From positions 1,384,213 through 1,448,212 of the forward strand of contig JAJEKV010000083.1 in NCBI GenBank assembly GCA_021234155.1: DNA of 64,000 nt, in the 5' to 3' direction. A program made the translations under genes and the position numbers. The DNA comes from Isoetes taiwanensis. Lineage: Eukaryota; Streptophyta; Lycopodiopsida; Isoetales; Isoetaceae. Below are positions 44,121 to 57,100 of the stretch, piece after piece. Numbering within the stretch: position 1 is the first letter of the stretch; the number at the start of each line of letters is the position of its first letter. Under the pieces are notes generated by a model. That model was given only the letters and a program-made list of their open reading frames with translations, was not told the origin of the DNA and did no database searches.

Positions 44121-47100
44121 CCTCCTTGCCCTCCGGAGTGCTCTATTGGCCCGCAGGTCGACACTACATTAGTACCATTTTAATTATTAATAAAATTTTG
44201 GTTATATGGTGAGCACCCCACCTATCTACATGAATGCATGGCTAATCTCCCGGCGTAGGAAGAGGATGATTCTTCCATCGTGGCCGAGGAGACAGCGCCT
44301 ATCATGCCTATATGCCGCTCATGCCTACACCCTTAGTTGCCCAGCGTGGAGGATAGGTCCTTCCCGTATATGGGGCGTGAAGGCCAGATTCCTCCTATCA
44401 AAGCATATATGGGGCTAAAGGTGCCTTTCCTATCAATGCATTCCTCAATGATCTCATTTCTCTCGAGGTCGTCTACTTCCGTGGGACAGAAGTAGACTTT
44501 GCAAGCGGCACCGCGGTCATGCCTACATTGACATTACACCACGTCCAAGAGATCACCACAATGGTTTCATCATCGGTAACAACGCATGCAACCCATACCT
44601 GGCATAGATTGCATGCGTAGATTAATCTTAACTACACCTGAAACTAATCTAAACACAAATCGACATGCCTGAGCCAATTTTTGCTGGCTCCTTTAATGCA
44701 TGTGATTAACATAATTACCCTAAGGTAATATTTATGAATTAACATTATCATAGTATCGGTTACATTACTTTCGATAGTACAATTATATTTACTCTAAGCT
44801 TTGCAATATTTAACGACTTTTAGATCGTGATTATTTAAACAATAACCCTGATTTTAGACCTATTGTTACATAGACAAGGTTTTAATTAACATACACAAGA
44901 ATTAGGTGTGCTTCTTATTCTCTTCCTTGGGTCCTGCATTACCCTTGGAAGTATATCCCTAAGATACACTTAAGTATATCCGAATTCTATTTTCTATTTA
45001 TATTTCTAAGGACCCTAGGTCATATAGCTATCCTTGAAGGAATTGCATCCTTGAAGGATTAATTAACATGCTACCTCACATTACCATTGTTATTTAACTT
45101 ATTTCCCTATGATACATATACGTACAACAATTTCTATCCAGTTATTAAGATCTATATTTAACTTATCTATAAGATACATTAAAGCTTATAATACATGCGC
45201 ACACCTTACCTAAGGCTAGCGCATCCACCCATTGAGCCGGCGTCGAGTAATTTGGAGATGACTTGGTCGTTGCATTGCTCCCATAGTTTTGCTCCACTTC
45301 ATTGGTGTAGTTAGCTACTACGGCCGTCTCGCACGTTGAAGGCCTCCTGAGCACTAAGGTATCTATCTATTTTACGCTTATTCGCTTCGCCATTGCGGAG
45401 TGAACTCTATTCGGGCCAATTCGATGGCCCTTCAATCCCTAAGATGCAAGTACGCTCAATCATAAGATTGAGCCCGCCCACTTTCTTTCAAAGAAAATGG
45501 TCTTGCACCCTTCAATGACGTTGTACACAACGTCATATCTATTCTCCCCTTAAGAGGTTATATGCTTCTTACTTAGCACATTAATTTACTAGCCTTAGCT
45601 AACATATATAATCGTTTAAGATGGATGCACATATTATGTTATCATTTATTTTAATATAGTTATGGGTTACCTACTTAGATAGAACGATTTCAAACCACAA
45701 GGTTTTGTCATCATGACAATTCCTTTTGACTCAAAAGACTATTTGATTACTATAATTCTTATTTTAGATGTACCTTACATGTATTATTCTTTTATATTCT
45801 AAAGATTCCCCCTTTCTTAGTTATTTAAATTCTTGGAATATTCCTACCAATCGAATTGATGTCATCGTAACAAGTTGGCCGGACTTGTTAGATTACTTCT
45901 TTTCTTTTGGTTGGATTATTCTTTTGGAGGTACTAGATTTATACATGGTCAACAATTATCCTAGTAATGATTCCTTCTTAGCGAGGTGATCAATCTCACC
46001 AAGTGGTTTCAATATGTTGGATGTCTGTTAACAATCGTGTATAATTTTAGTTACTCCTATGCGTTTCCTTCCCAATACTTGACGCTTAGCTCAATATTGG
46101 GGCAATCCTTTCGGCGAGAATATCTGGAAATGCCTTCTAATCCCAATATGGATATTACCGTCCATACATTTAACCTACTAGGCCGCATGGCCTTAGATCC
46201 TTGAGCTTGCTAGAAGCTCATCCACTCGTTGCCTGGTTGAAGTAGCAAGGTAACGTTCTTTCGAGTCGCTCGATGCTTCAGTCTCCTTGACGGTGGCTCC
46301 TCTTTGATGTAGAGGTTGACTTTGTTCGTTAGAAGCCTCTCATTGCTGGTGGCTTTGATGACGTAGCTGATCACTTGAAATCTTCCATGTCGCTTTTCAA
46401 AAGCCTGAAGGTGACGCCGTTGAAAAAGATCTTTCATCTTGAACTCTTTGTCTTGGCAGCTAAAGGACGACTCTGTATCCGATATTGTTTCTTCGACTCC
46501 ATCGACGTCTCATACGTCGAGTCCTCTTGTCGTTATCGTGTTGCCCGAAGAGTGTTGAGGATGTGGATTGCTTCACCCCTGCAAATTGCCCGGCATCTCT
46601 TCTTTTGATCCGTTATGCTATGGGAGGGAAGGAATAACAGGGGAACTATTCATGCAAAACATATAGCTTACATAATTACAATTACTACTAGCGCTATTAG
46701 GTCCCCCTTGTGCCTCCCTTCGAGTTACACGCCTACTCCTTGGCAATGTCATCGGTGTTCCTCCCAAGGGTATCTATATCCTCCTATTTGTAACGTTGGC
46801 TCGTGCTCGGGGTAGTTTGTTGATATACCCGGCCCTCCGATGTTTGTCGACTATGGCACAACACGCTTTGCATCACATTCTAACTAAAGGTGTGCTGGGT
46901 CGCTGATGCTTTTGACATTTTGGTCTGCTTCCTGATCCTGTTTTTGGGCGGTACTGTTCCCCATGCATGATACTTGAAGCTATTTGAAGGCATCTCTTGA
47001 GGCGGTGCGTGATTCCTTTGGCTATACTCCTCCCGAGTTGTTCTCTTCGCAGCTTGTTCTATGAATCGTCCCATCCTGTTCACCAAGTTGCGTTACGGTA

Positions 47101-47149
47101 AGTCCGCGTGCAAGTCGTCGCTCGCCACCGCCTCAACTTCCTTATTTGA

Positions 47150-48040
47150 TCCCTCGATCACATGGCTTGGGCGTTGTCACGCCCACGGTGCTATCTTCGT
47201 CTTCTTGTCTTGAGGTACCTTAATGGGCTTTTGATTGTGCTCGCTCAATTTTGATCCTCCCCGCTGCCTCTAGGGCTCTCGTGGAAGAAGTCGGTTGCTA
47301 GCACTTCTCCAGCCTTTCGCCTCGACCTTTGTCCCTCTATGCATGTTGGTCTCTCCGCAAGTAAAGCATCATGGCTCTCCTCCCCGCTGGCTATGTTGTC
47401 GGGTGATGGATCCCTATATCTGCCCAGAAGCGACCCTTGAGTTGAAGAAGTACTTGCCTTAGATATACTATTGTCGCTGAATAGCTCGGCTATTATCTTG
47501 AACTCTCTTTTGCGGTGTGCTTCAGCTTGCTATGCTTGTCGTTAAGGTGTCAATGCTTCTACCTTGGGCGTTTGACTTGCCAATTGCCTGGAGATATGAT
47601 CGGCTTCTTCTCTTCTAATTACTGGTAGGAGTACCCTGACGAAGTCATCACCTAGTTGTTGAAGGCATATCTCCTCGCCGCGGTGCCTTCGTGTGCATCT
47701 CCATCTAATCCACGTGTCATAGCGCATCCCCCTATATTACCACAAGGTGGAATTATTGTCGCCGAGATGTTGCCTTCTTAGTTGGTTCGTTGATGTTGGG
47801 TCGTTCCTCCTTCTATTGTTGAGGCCGCCAGATAGTTCGCCAAGGTTGCCGCGCCACAAGAGGTAGTGTTGCGCCCCGACGATGTCCCGGTGCAGCTACC
47901 GATGATCTTGACATGACCGGTGTTATCTCTTGTTCGACATTGGGTGGACGAGCTGTCTTCTACTTGAGGGCACCTTGAAGTGTTTGAGTCAAGATTTGCT
48001 TGGGCTCCGCCATTTCTCTCTCGTACTTGCTTTCCATTTT
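47150..48040 (-). pseudogene. Possible degenerate gag region of the LTR element
   Basis: On the minus strand from 48037 a frame starts MESKYEREMAEPKQILTQTL and continues with several shifts through EEADHISRQLASQ and a Ser-rich segment. Position and strand are right for gag downstream of the primer-binding site, but I see no CCHC knuckle and cannot confirm the family. Pol motifs were not recognised between 43.5 and 47 kb. Confidence 0.3.
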
Positions 48041-49724
48041 GATCTTGGGCTATAGTTGTGCTTCCTTGCTTCTTGGTAGTCGGGTGAAGGAGCTCTCGAT
48101 CTAAGTGCTAAATCAGAAAACCCGATCAGAAACATGTTTCTCCACTATATCGTGGAACGCCAGATATACAATAGACATATACGCATTTACATTGGAATTT
48201 TAATTCATCCACTTTTCCAAAACAACAAGAAGATCTACCTAAACGCTTATACTCCTTTTGGGTTTCCCCTCCTCCTATCGCTTTGATTCTTCAGTTTTTT
48301 CGCATCTTCTTCGCTCGGTTGACTCGGATTCCTTTGAGATGTCGCTACTATTGTTGAGCTTCATGTCCCATTCGAGCTCCGCCACGCCAGTTACCGAGAG
48401 TGTTCGCCGATGTGATCCCTTGAGAAAGATGCTCCTCCTTAATGTGTATATTCGTCATGAGGGAATGCGGTGACCGCTCAACGTCCCTACATGCGGTGTG
48501 TCGCTGCAAAGTTGCCGGGCGTGCGTGCGTTGATCGCTTGAGTAGGATCACCCGGGCTGTTGCGTCGGGCATTCTTGAATATCTTCAAGCTCAGATCGTG
48601 GGTCTGTGAGGCGTGCATTGTCATTCCTCCGCAGTTGAATTTTTTGAGTCGCGACTCGCTGCTTGGGCTTTGCTTCATTCTCAGGTGGCTCTCCTGCCCA
48701 CGGAAGTGTGGTCATCTCCATTGCTCCTACCATGGCTCCTTCTAGTCACCTTTGTGTGATTTGTACACCTGCTAGGTCGCCTCCCCGTCCCCTTGGGTCC
48801 TATCCATTCGAGCCCTCCCCCCTTGGCCGACGCTTCATGACGTCGCTTGAGCTGGCTGGGCTGCAAGGTCGTGGTGATCTTCCTCTCTTGGGTCTACCTT
48901 TTCGGCTCCTCTCCTTATCATTCGCCTATACATCGGCCGGGACCTTGATATCTTCAAGGAGTTGCGCCTAGCTCTTCCGTGGCTCGCCCCGGCCCTTCAA
49001 AGTAACGGCCCAGATATTCTAGAGTCTAAGGGTCTACTTGAAGGGCTCTCCTACAACATTTTGGGCTCTATAAGCAAGCAAGATGGCTCGAAAGCAAAAG
49101 ACATCGAGACATATCTATAATCTCCAAGTCTATGGACATTAGGACTTGTGGTATGGCATGACATGAGGGTTGTTTTGCAAGACCTCCATGATGTTTGAGG
49201 CATACTCTAAGGTCCTAGCAAAGTTGGTTTGGGGGAGTCCAATCTCTACACATGGAGTGACTTCAAGGTGTCTAGACTCTAGCTCCTTTCTAGGGTACCG
49301 CAATAGGGAGTGTCAATGTGGCAGCTATATAAGTCAAACTCTATTAGAAGGACACAGAATTAGGTCAAGGTTTATGCCTTTGGCATGAGCAGAGGTGATG
49401 TACCAACAGTTGGACTTGGGTTGCTATGTTGAGGTCTAGATGATTATAACAAAGGGGTGTTCTTGGGCACTTCTATCTAGGAGTAAAGCATCAGCTTCGA
49501 GCCGAGAGCAATACCTGCAAGGTACTAATGGGGTATGCTTCTATTTACAAACAAACCACAGTTTGGAAAAACAAATCAAGGGTTTGAGCAATTTTGGTCA
49601 TTTTGAACTGGGGGTTGACATTTTTAGCCTGTCTAGGCTGTCCTAACGGTCCTATTGCAACAAATTTCGGTGATTTGGAGCTCAGAGCCTCCAAGTTATG
49701 GAGGCTCAAAGTTTGAGGTCTCAC

Positions 49725-51095
49725 TGTGTAGCCTCGCTCAAAAGCTGGACTTTAGTTTCTTGACCAGCGCCGACGGTGGAGACATTGGCTCTAATTGGGT
49801 CAAACTTGTCCAATTTGGGTGATCTAAAGGGTCAAATCATGCTAGTCTCATCGATTAGGCAGAATGGACCCTATACTTGGTCAATTTGGAGGTGTTTTGG
49901 TCTAGTTTGGACATGGTCTAGGTATGCAGTTCATGTGTAGCGCCTCGTCCAAAACTAAACTTTAGTTTCTTTACCCAGCGCCGACGTGTGAGACATCACA
50001 CTTTTTGGTCTGAAAATGTGCCATTTTACTAACGAAAGACACATAAAGTATTCAAAATTGATTTATATTACAAAATTTTTGATTATTTACAAAATGTTTA
50101 TTTGGGATCTCCCTTAATTAAACTAGCTAATTGCATGTCCTTCCTCATGAGGGTTACTCGCTCGCATGAAACAAAGGCAGTCGTTGAGTCTTCAAAATGT
50201 TGGACCGACTTACCTCACGCTTCTTGAGCCTTGGCCTCCGCCTCCTTCGCCTCTCCTCTTCTTGTATCTCCTTCTCCTCCTTGGCCTTTGGCTGTTTCGC
50301 CTTGTCGAGGAAGTCGAGTGGTCTGTTTGGTGCGCGCCATGTCGATCGGAGGTCGGGCGCCCTAAAATCGCTTCGAAATGCGGAGCAAATTTCTAAACAG
50401 GGAATCTACAAATGAGGGGGGGTCCTAGGTCTATTTATAGAATGGCCAATTCTGGTCAAATTACAAAGTCGCCCTTTTGGATGGGCTAAAACACTTATTA
50501 TCTTTACATGGCTTAATTTGGACCTTTCTAACCTCATGGTTCTAAGTCTAAGGCTTGGCCATTAATATTATCTAACATTATTAAAGCTTAAATCTAATTA
50601 AGAATCATGTTTTAAACATAAACGATGCCCGCCCCCCCCTGGTTGGCACGGGGGGGTTTTGAGGGGTAACCTCATGGGTGGGAGGTTCAATTCCTGCTAC
50701 TGTGGGAATCCTTTTAAGATGAGGTTCAAATAGATTCGAAAGCTAGACTAATCTAGCTAATTCCTAGCTTAAAATTCGAGTTACCATGTTATTTTTTTTT
50801 TGAAATTTATGACTTTTAAAGATGTTTTAGGATCAATGTCTCACAGCTAGCGCCCTGCTCAAAAATTAAAGTGCGCTTCTTTGACCAGCGCGCTGGACTT
50901 TTAAAGATGTTTTAGATCAACGTTCATACTGACTCCGCTCAAAAACTAAAGTGCGCTTCTTTGACCAGCGCCAGAAAAATGAGACCATCTTGGTTCTTTG
51001 ACCAAAGCTGAGTCGTGGAGACCACCTTGCCCGAGGACAAAGAGGTTACTAAAGTTTTGACCAGCGCCGAGCTGTGGAGACCACCTTGCCCGAGA
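49725..51095 (+). repeat. Six dispersed modules around TTTGACCAGCGCCGA
   Basis: Modules near 49731, 49937, 50838, 50933, 50995 and 51053 share CTCAAAAACTAAAGTGCGC or a variant, then TTCTTTGACCAGCGCCGA, then GTGGAGACCACC in several. They sit in the 5' leader side of the LTR element and vary in spacing. Confidence 0.7.
50630..50720 (+). mobile_element. tRNA-derived SINE head
   Basis: TGGTTGGCACGG (A-box-like, about 50640) and GGTTCAATTCC (B box, 50684-50694) lie in the right order with GGTAACCTCATGGGTGGGA between, the layout of plant tRNA-derived SINEs. Ends were not resolved. Confidence 0.45.
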
Positions 51096-51272
51096 GGAGG
51101 TTTTGGCTCATTCTTTTAATCATATTAAGTTCCAATTCACTTATTAAGTTCCAATTCACTTAATCGTTACTAGCTTAGCACAAACTACAAAAATGAGAAA
51201 AAATTTCCCACTTTTCGAGGTTTGAGGATCCTATCAAGTTAGTACTACCGGAGCATGGTTAGTGCGCAAGAA

Positions 51273-51287
51273 CATTGCTCGATACCA
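51273..51287 (-). other. tRNA-iMet-type primer-binding site
   Basis: The minus strand reads TGGTATCGAGCAATG, matching the usual TGGTATCAGAGC with one base missing. It lies 3 bp inside the 5' LTR and fixes the element's orientation. Confidence 0.75.
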
Positions 51288-51290
51288 CCG

Positions 51291-52754
51291 TGATGTCCCC
51301 CTAGTCGTCGATACGATGCCCGCACGGTGATACAAACAGAGTTCATCCCGCACCAGCTCCACGCCGATATGGCCTCCACATATCATCGCGGACCGCCTAG
51401 AGTCCACAAGGGGGAAGAGTGAAGGGGTCATTTTACCCGCCTCCCCTCGGCCTACCTAGTTGCGGAAGCGTAAACATACACGCCAAGAATATAACATCAT
51501 ATATCCACCTCAAGGGTGGCACATCAACATCTCGTGATAGACAAAGATCAAGACAATACAAGGAAGTTCCTACCCAAGGCTCGGACTCTGTGGGGATGAC
51601 CCGACAAGCTTGGGTCTCCGTAGTTCAAAGGCATGTAATCATGACAATGGATTGGGCTGGCATAAGAACATGGCTTAGGGTTGTCCACCCATCCGCCCTC
51701 CTGTGCACACTTTGCGAGTAGGTTGACAAGTGTTGGGACTGGCCGTGCCCGGGCCGGTGCATAGCCAAAGGGGCTATTCCCCGGTTACATCTCCCCAGTC
51801 CCGATGGGGGGGTGTAGGGATCGCCCCTCCGTGAGATCTACATGCTGACCCAAGGTGACTAGAGGGCCACTGCCCTTATTCGACTTAACCCACTGGAAGG
51901 TGAACACCACCCCACGGGTGTCGAGCCCATGCCTTACCCACACTCAGTGGCAAGCCATTAGACCTAGTCACTCTGATCCCCGGTAGGCCTTATACACCAG
52001 AGGGATCGGTCAAGGGTCAGAACACGAACCTCATTCTAAGCCAGCCTGGCCCCTTCACCCACAACCAGGTGGGCTCCTGTGCACAGGCCGAAATCTAGTA
52101 ATGCACTAAGAGGGACTAGCTAGGAGCATCATCTACTAAGCTTTAAGTCTCTACCCCCCTTCCCAATACAATGAGTCCACATAATACATCCGTCCATCAT
52201 ATCAACATAAGTAATAAGAACTAATCTAATTCATAGAGTTAGGTTCTTTAGTTAAGAGTCAATCTCAGGATCTGATTGGCCACTAAGGGTGATTTAATAG
52301 GCTAAACCTATTCGAAGGCTGGAATAAGGTTTAGGCTATTCAATCGACCAAATACCTGGTCTCGGTTCATCCTTCTCGATCCAAGGCGCCCATGTCTCTC
52401 GCTTCCGCATCGGATGCGGTCGGGCTGGATGATCTCGACATGTCGGGCGACCGCGCATCGGGGAGCTGGAATTGTCTGCTACCAAAAGGGTTAGGGCCCT
52501 GGCGCCTTTGGTTAGGGTTTGGCCTATGTGGAAGCAGGGTTTTAGGGTTTCCATGACTCCTTTGGTCTACCTTTTAATAGGTTGTAAAGGTCTGGTGCGC
52601 GACATTGCCAAGTGTAAGCGCATCTATTGCAAGTTGCCCCTAGGGCTGTTTGTTGATCGGCCTACGACACGCCGATTGGGATCGCTGGTGGTAATGCAGA
52701 TCTGGCAAGCATAAAGATACGCCCGGACCGTGATACTCATGCTGAAACGTCACA
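51291..52754 (-). repeat. 5' LTR (right)
   Basis: This 1464-bp LTR begins TGTGACGTTTCAGCATGAG on the minus strand and ends GGGGGACATCA. It lacks both insertions present in the left LTR and so serves as the empty-site reference. Many differences from the left LTR are one- or two-base indels at CG or at C/G runs. Confidence 0.85.
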
Positions 52755-54183
52755 AGTTGGAAGCCCGGCTTGCCGCCAATGGGGACTCGCGATATGCCTT
52801 CTGCACCGTGTCATCCCGGGCAATATCTATGCGATGATGTGGGACCTCTTTGGCCCATACACCGTAGGGCATGCAGCACACCTGTGATGCCCCGGACATT
52901 ATTCTCACAGCCAAAAGACATTACGCGCGGTCAACCGGCCAAGACTAAGGTGGTCCTCATATCCTCCTCTCACGTCATCCAAAGACCTCCTACCACTTAT
53001 CGTGGGCGATGGTAGAGGTTACACCCAAATACAAGTACCTCGGGGTGGAATTTCCGCCCTCAATGTATTGGGATGCATCCATTCGCCTTTCGGTGACCGC
53101 AGTTGAAGGCGATGTACGAATGCAAAACAATAGTCACGGGACGAGCTATCTGACCGGGGCCACCAGTTACATTTGTTCCTATTAATCGTGGAGCCGGTTC
53201 TTCCAGAGTGGGGTCGAGGGTGGGGCCCAAAGTGGTGTCTTTGGCGACTTGGGAACCACTTGGAGCAGGTCCGAAGGCATTTTGACGCTGTGCACTTGGG
53301 GTCAAGCCCTCGCCCATATCAGATCTTGTTGCGGGAGACAGATTCATGCCCCCGCAAAGATGCGGCCCTCGATAGACATATTGTTTATTTCCGCAAGGTG
53401 GCCAAGATGGGCGACACTCAGCTCCCGCGACTTGGCTTACGCTGGCATGGCGATGAGCCCGGCAACCACTCGGCTTGTTGGAAGGACAAGAGAGCCTGCT
53501 GGCTGGCGCTACTGAACGAGGCACATAGGTGCGCCCAAGTGCACACAGATGCCTACGATAGGCGAGGGGATACTTGGACTCTTGTTTCCCCGGGAAGCTC
53601 GGGAGCACAATGCTCGAACAGTAAAGACACTACAAACAACACATAAAATTCCCACCCCGGTTCGAGGCTCCACGTCTACATGCTTCTCGCCCCATGAAGA
53701 AGCGCAGATCATCGCCCATTCATTCGAACGGCCCACCATCTTCGGCTTGAGACGGGTCGGTGGATTGAGAGCCGCATCACTTGACATGCTTTGTCGGCAG
53801 TTGCGGGCCGAGTTGTTGAGGATGAAAGCCATGCCTTCCGTGAGTCGCCCTATAGTCAGATTCGCTCCGCTCGCCTTGGTGCGACTCGGTCGCCCATCGC
53901 ATCGAAGCTACTCAAGACGCCGCCGCCCGTCCCTTGGCTCCTACCTCCGTGGAGGTTTTGTATCTCGGACTCACCTCGGCCCCTCCTCGGCCACCCGAGG
54001 TGCCGGAATTCATGTGTATATGTATATTTGTACAACCCCAAAGAAAGTTTGTTGTTTAAGGATGGTGTTTCCCTCGTAAAGGGGTTTTAATCCGTTAACA
54101 ACGGGCTTGTCGCACCCATGTAATTTGGGTCCCATAGGCCGATTGGCCTCCTCATGGACGAAAAAGAACCTTCCTTCCTTCCT
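52755..54183 (+). pseudogene. LINE A reverse transcriptase, 3' part and tail
   Basis: This continues LINE A from 40473. It reads KLEARLAANGD, a YADDV-like block near 52826, KTKVVLISS, and KYKYLGVEF (53029-53055). C-terminal helices follow, including a frame ending RQLRAELLRMKAMP near 53835. The 3' UTR carries GTCCCATAGGCCGATTGGCC and ends in a TTCC microsatellite (54170-54183). The frame is repeatedly broken. Confidence 0.85.
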
Positions 54184-57100
54184 TATGTTTTTCTTTGATG
54201 AAAATGTCGCCAATAATCGCGACATCTACCGCCAAACAAAGACAAACTAGAATTGCTAGACTTGGGGAGAGTATGATGAAATGGGGAAAGACCAGGACCA
54301 ATGATTCTAATAGGGGATCTAAACGCCGTAACAAAGTTAGGAACAAGCACAAAACAATGAGCATAGACGAAGTGAATGGGCAATGGACACATACCGCAAG
54401 ATCACGGGATTGGAGAAGAAACACGTAAGACAAGACGCAGAGATCGCCAAAGGTGAATTCATCGCTTGGAAGTATACGCTATTGGGTCATTATAGCTAAT
54501 GGAATACAAAAAAGGGAAAGATCCGGGAGTTTCACGAGTCGAATGTATATATGGGAGAAGCATAGTAGATTATGTGATAATGAATGATCAAGCGATGGAA
54601 AACATCTCAAGCTTCGTATACTAGAATGGCTAACTCGGAAGACGGAGAGTCACGCACTCCATTCAAGGCTAATATACAAAAGGGGTGAGTGTGATACATG
54701 TTGATAAATACACAGTAAAGAATATAACGCGAAATTGAAAATACAATTTCAGATAAGTATACGTGATACATTCACAATAACTATCAAAGCAGTAAATGGG
54801 AAACTGGAATGGGGAGAGCATAGGGCGACGAGAATGGAAAACCGCTTAATGACATAATGGTGAAGCTGGGTAAAAGAGGTTCAAAAACGAAAAGAGGCCC
54901 AGGAGGAGCAACAAGCCAAGGCCTCTCAGATGGTATGACGAAAATCCAGGAACAAAAAGAAGAGTCGAGCGATAGGCAAGAGAGACATATCAAATGTAAA
55001 GGGCGGCATACCTAAGAATGTCAAGTCAAAGCGCAAACAAAAGTTTGGTATAACACCAATGGGGTTTGTGGCTAAAATGCTGAAAAAGCAACCCCGAATT
55101 TCGAAGGGATTTAAAGGAAAGGGAGAGGGGAAAAAGATATTTATATAAATATATCATATCATATATTTTCAGGTCCGAAAGTAGTGATTAACTCAAGAAT
55201 TCTGAAATTGGAAATCACGACCTTCGTGGAATCACCGACGAATTTATTTGAGATCCATCCAATTGAAAATCTAGAATTATTATTGGTCGAATTGGGATAT
55301 CCGTAGAATAAGATCCGATCGCAACCATTAGTATATCTACTAAGCAAATAGTTGGAATCGTAACAATATCTAGAGCAAACCTGGATGGGAGAAGTACCTT
55401 GAAAAACTCTATAAGACGGGGGCATCTCCAATACCAATACCCCCACCGCAGGAGATAGATAAACCGTGCTTTCAGCATGCAGGAAGTAATGATAGCAATC
55501 TAATAGGATGGCAAATAACAAAGCCCCGTCTCTCTACCGACTAACTGCAGGAGTTACTAAAATATGCGAATACAGTAATTGGGAGATAGATTACCGACAT
55601 TTTCAATGGCATAATCCACACATGGCTCCCAGATAGATGGGAATACAACAGGGTAATACCTCTACACAAAGGGGGGAGCAGGGAAGAATCGGGGAACTAT
55701 AGAACGATAATGGTAAGCTCTATCTTTGCAAAGTGATTCTGAAAAGTACTAGACAGCAAATTAAAACAGTGGGCAGAAAAAGGAAAGCTGAGGGCACAAG
55801 GACAGGCAGGCTTCAGGCCGGAACACTCAACTACAGATCACCTAGTAACCCTCAGAATACTAATAGAACATAACAGATCACATGGAAAGAAGATAATATG
55901 CTGTTTTGTGGACTTCAGAAAAGCTTTTGACACCGTACCAAGGGAAAAGCTCATACAGTGACTAATAGACATGTAAGCACCAATATTGCGGAGGAGCAAT
56001 TGCAAGACTATATCACGTAGTCTATGCAAAATGGAACAGAAGGACAGCGATAAATTGCGACATGCAGAGTCAAAATGTGGGTGCCCTTTATCCCCATTAT
56101 TGTTCAAGATATACATAGATGCATTATAAGGTTCCATAGCAGAGCAACAAGGAGATACAGACGCCCCCACACTAGGAGACACCAAAGTACCCATTATGCA
56201 ATATGCTGATGACTTAAGCATGATGGCCACAAAAATAAGGGATGCACAGTTACTAAAGATACTAGAGATCTTCTCGCCTAAAGAATGTGGTTAATTATGA
56301 ACCCTAAAACCAAAATAGTCATCTTCAAAGAATGTGAATGTATACGACTTTTCTGTATATGGGGATGTGTAATTAGAGAATCAATAGAAAGTAGGTATCT
56401 GGATATGACGACACAAAGACGGGAAATGGGCTTACAAGGTGCTGATGCCAGCTTCTTGGAATCAGCCATTGGAAGCTACTTATATGAAAATTTCAGAATA
56501 AAAGCAGAATAATCGGATCGAGATCAAGTGCTACTTGTCTGCCATGTTGGTCGACTAACTATATGGGCCGAGGCATGGGACCGGCCTACCGACATAAGAA
56601 ATGGATAAATAAGAAGGATCCTTAGACAATGGCATAAACAGGAATTTAGGGTGCTAGCAAACACACCTCCTCGATAAATATGATATATGAGACAAAGCCG
56701 TAAACCAATGGAAGTGAGGAGTATGGAAAGGACTATCGTGCACCTAATAAAGACAATGCAGGGGTCACCCAGTAAAGCTTATCACATTGCAATCAACGAG
56801 TCACAAAATCACACATCATCATAACCAAAGTGGATAGTTCAAGGATGTAGCGAGCATGGACCGTAGAAATAGGGATGAACCCGCGAGTGATCTAGCAAAT
56901 GAAGGAATGGAATGAAGATCAATGATAAGGCCAGCACTTCAGCATGGTCAAGAAACATACCGGACTCCTAAGACACTTTTGCTCACGATAGCTTTTCAAT
57001 CCAGAACAGCAGATAGGGCAATGTAGATGTACGTAGACAAGCCGCTAGGAAGGCCATTAGAGACGCCCTAGCTAGATTTAGGATGTGGAGCCACGATCTA

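Larger units (their letters stand above)
40485..52754 (-). mobile_element. LTR retrotransposon (Gypsy-type layout) inserted in LINE A
   Basis: The right LTR (51291-52754, 1464 bp) is the 5' LTR and the left LTR (40485-43502, enlarged by two insertions) is the 3' LTR. Both start TGTGACGTT on the minus strand. A primer-binding site TGGTATCGAGCA (51273-51287), one base short of the tRNA-iMet complement, lies 3 bp inside the 5' LTR. A polypurine tract AAGGTGGGGAGAA (43503-43516) directly precedes the 3' LTR. Flanks AGTG and AGTTG may be a decayed 5-bp target duplication. The PPT and iMet site suggest Ty3/Gypsy, but no intact pol was found. Confidence 0.8.

Noticed and set aside
55140-55540. Organelle-derived DNA insertion inside LINE B
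   Set aside because: The stretch looked unlike LINE and somewhat organelle-like, but I could not match it to a known plastid or mitochondrial gene.
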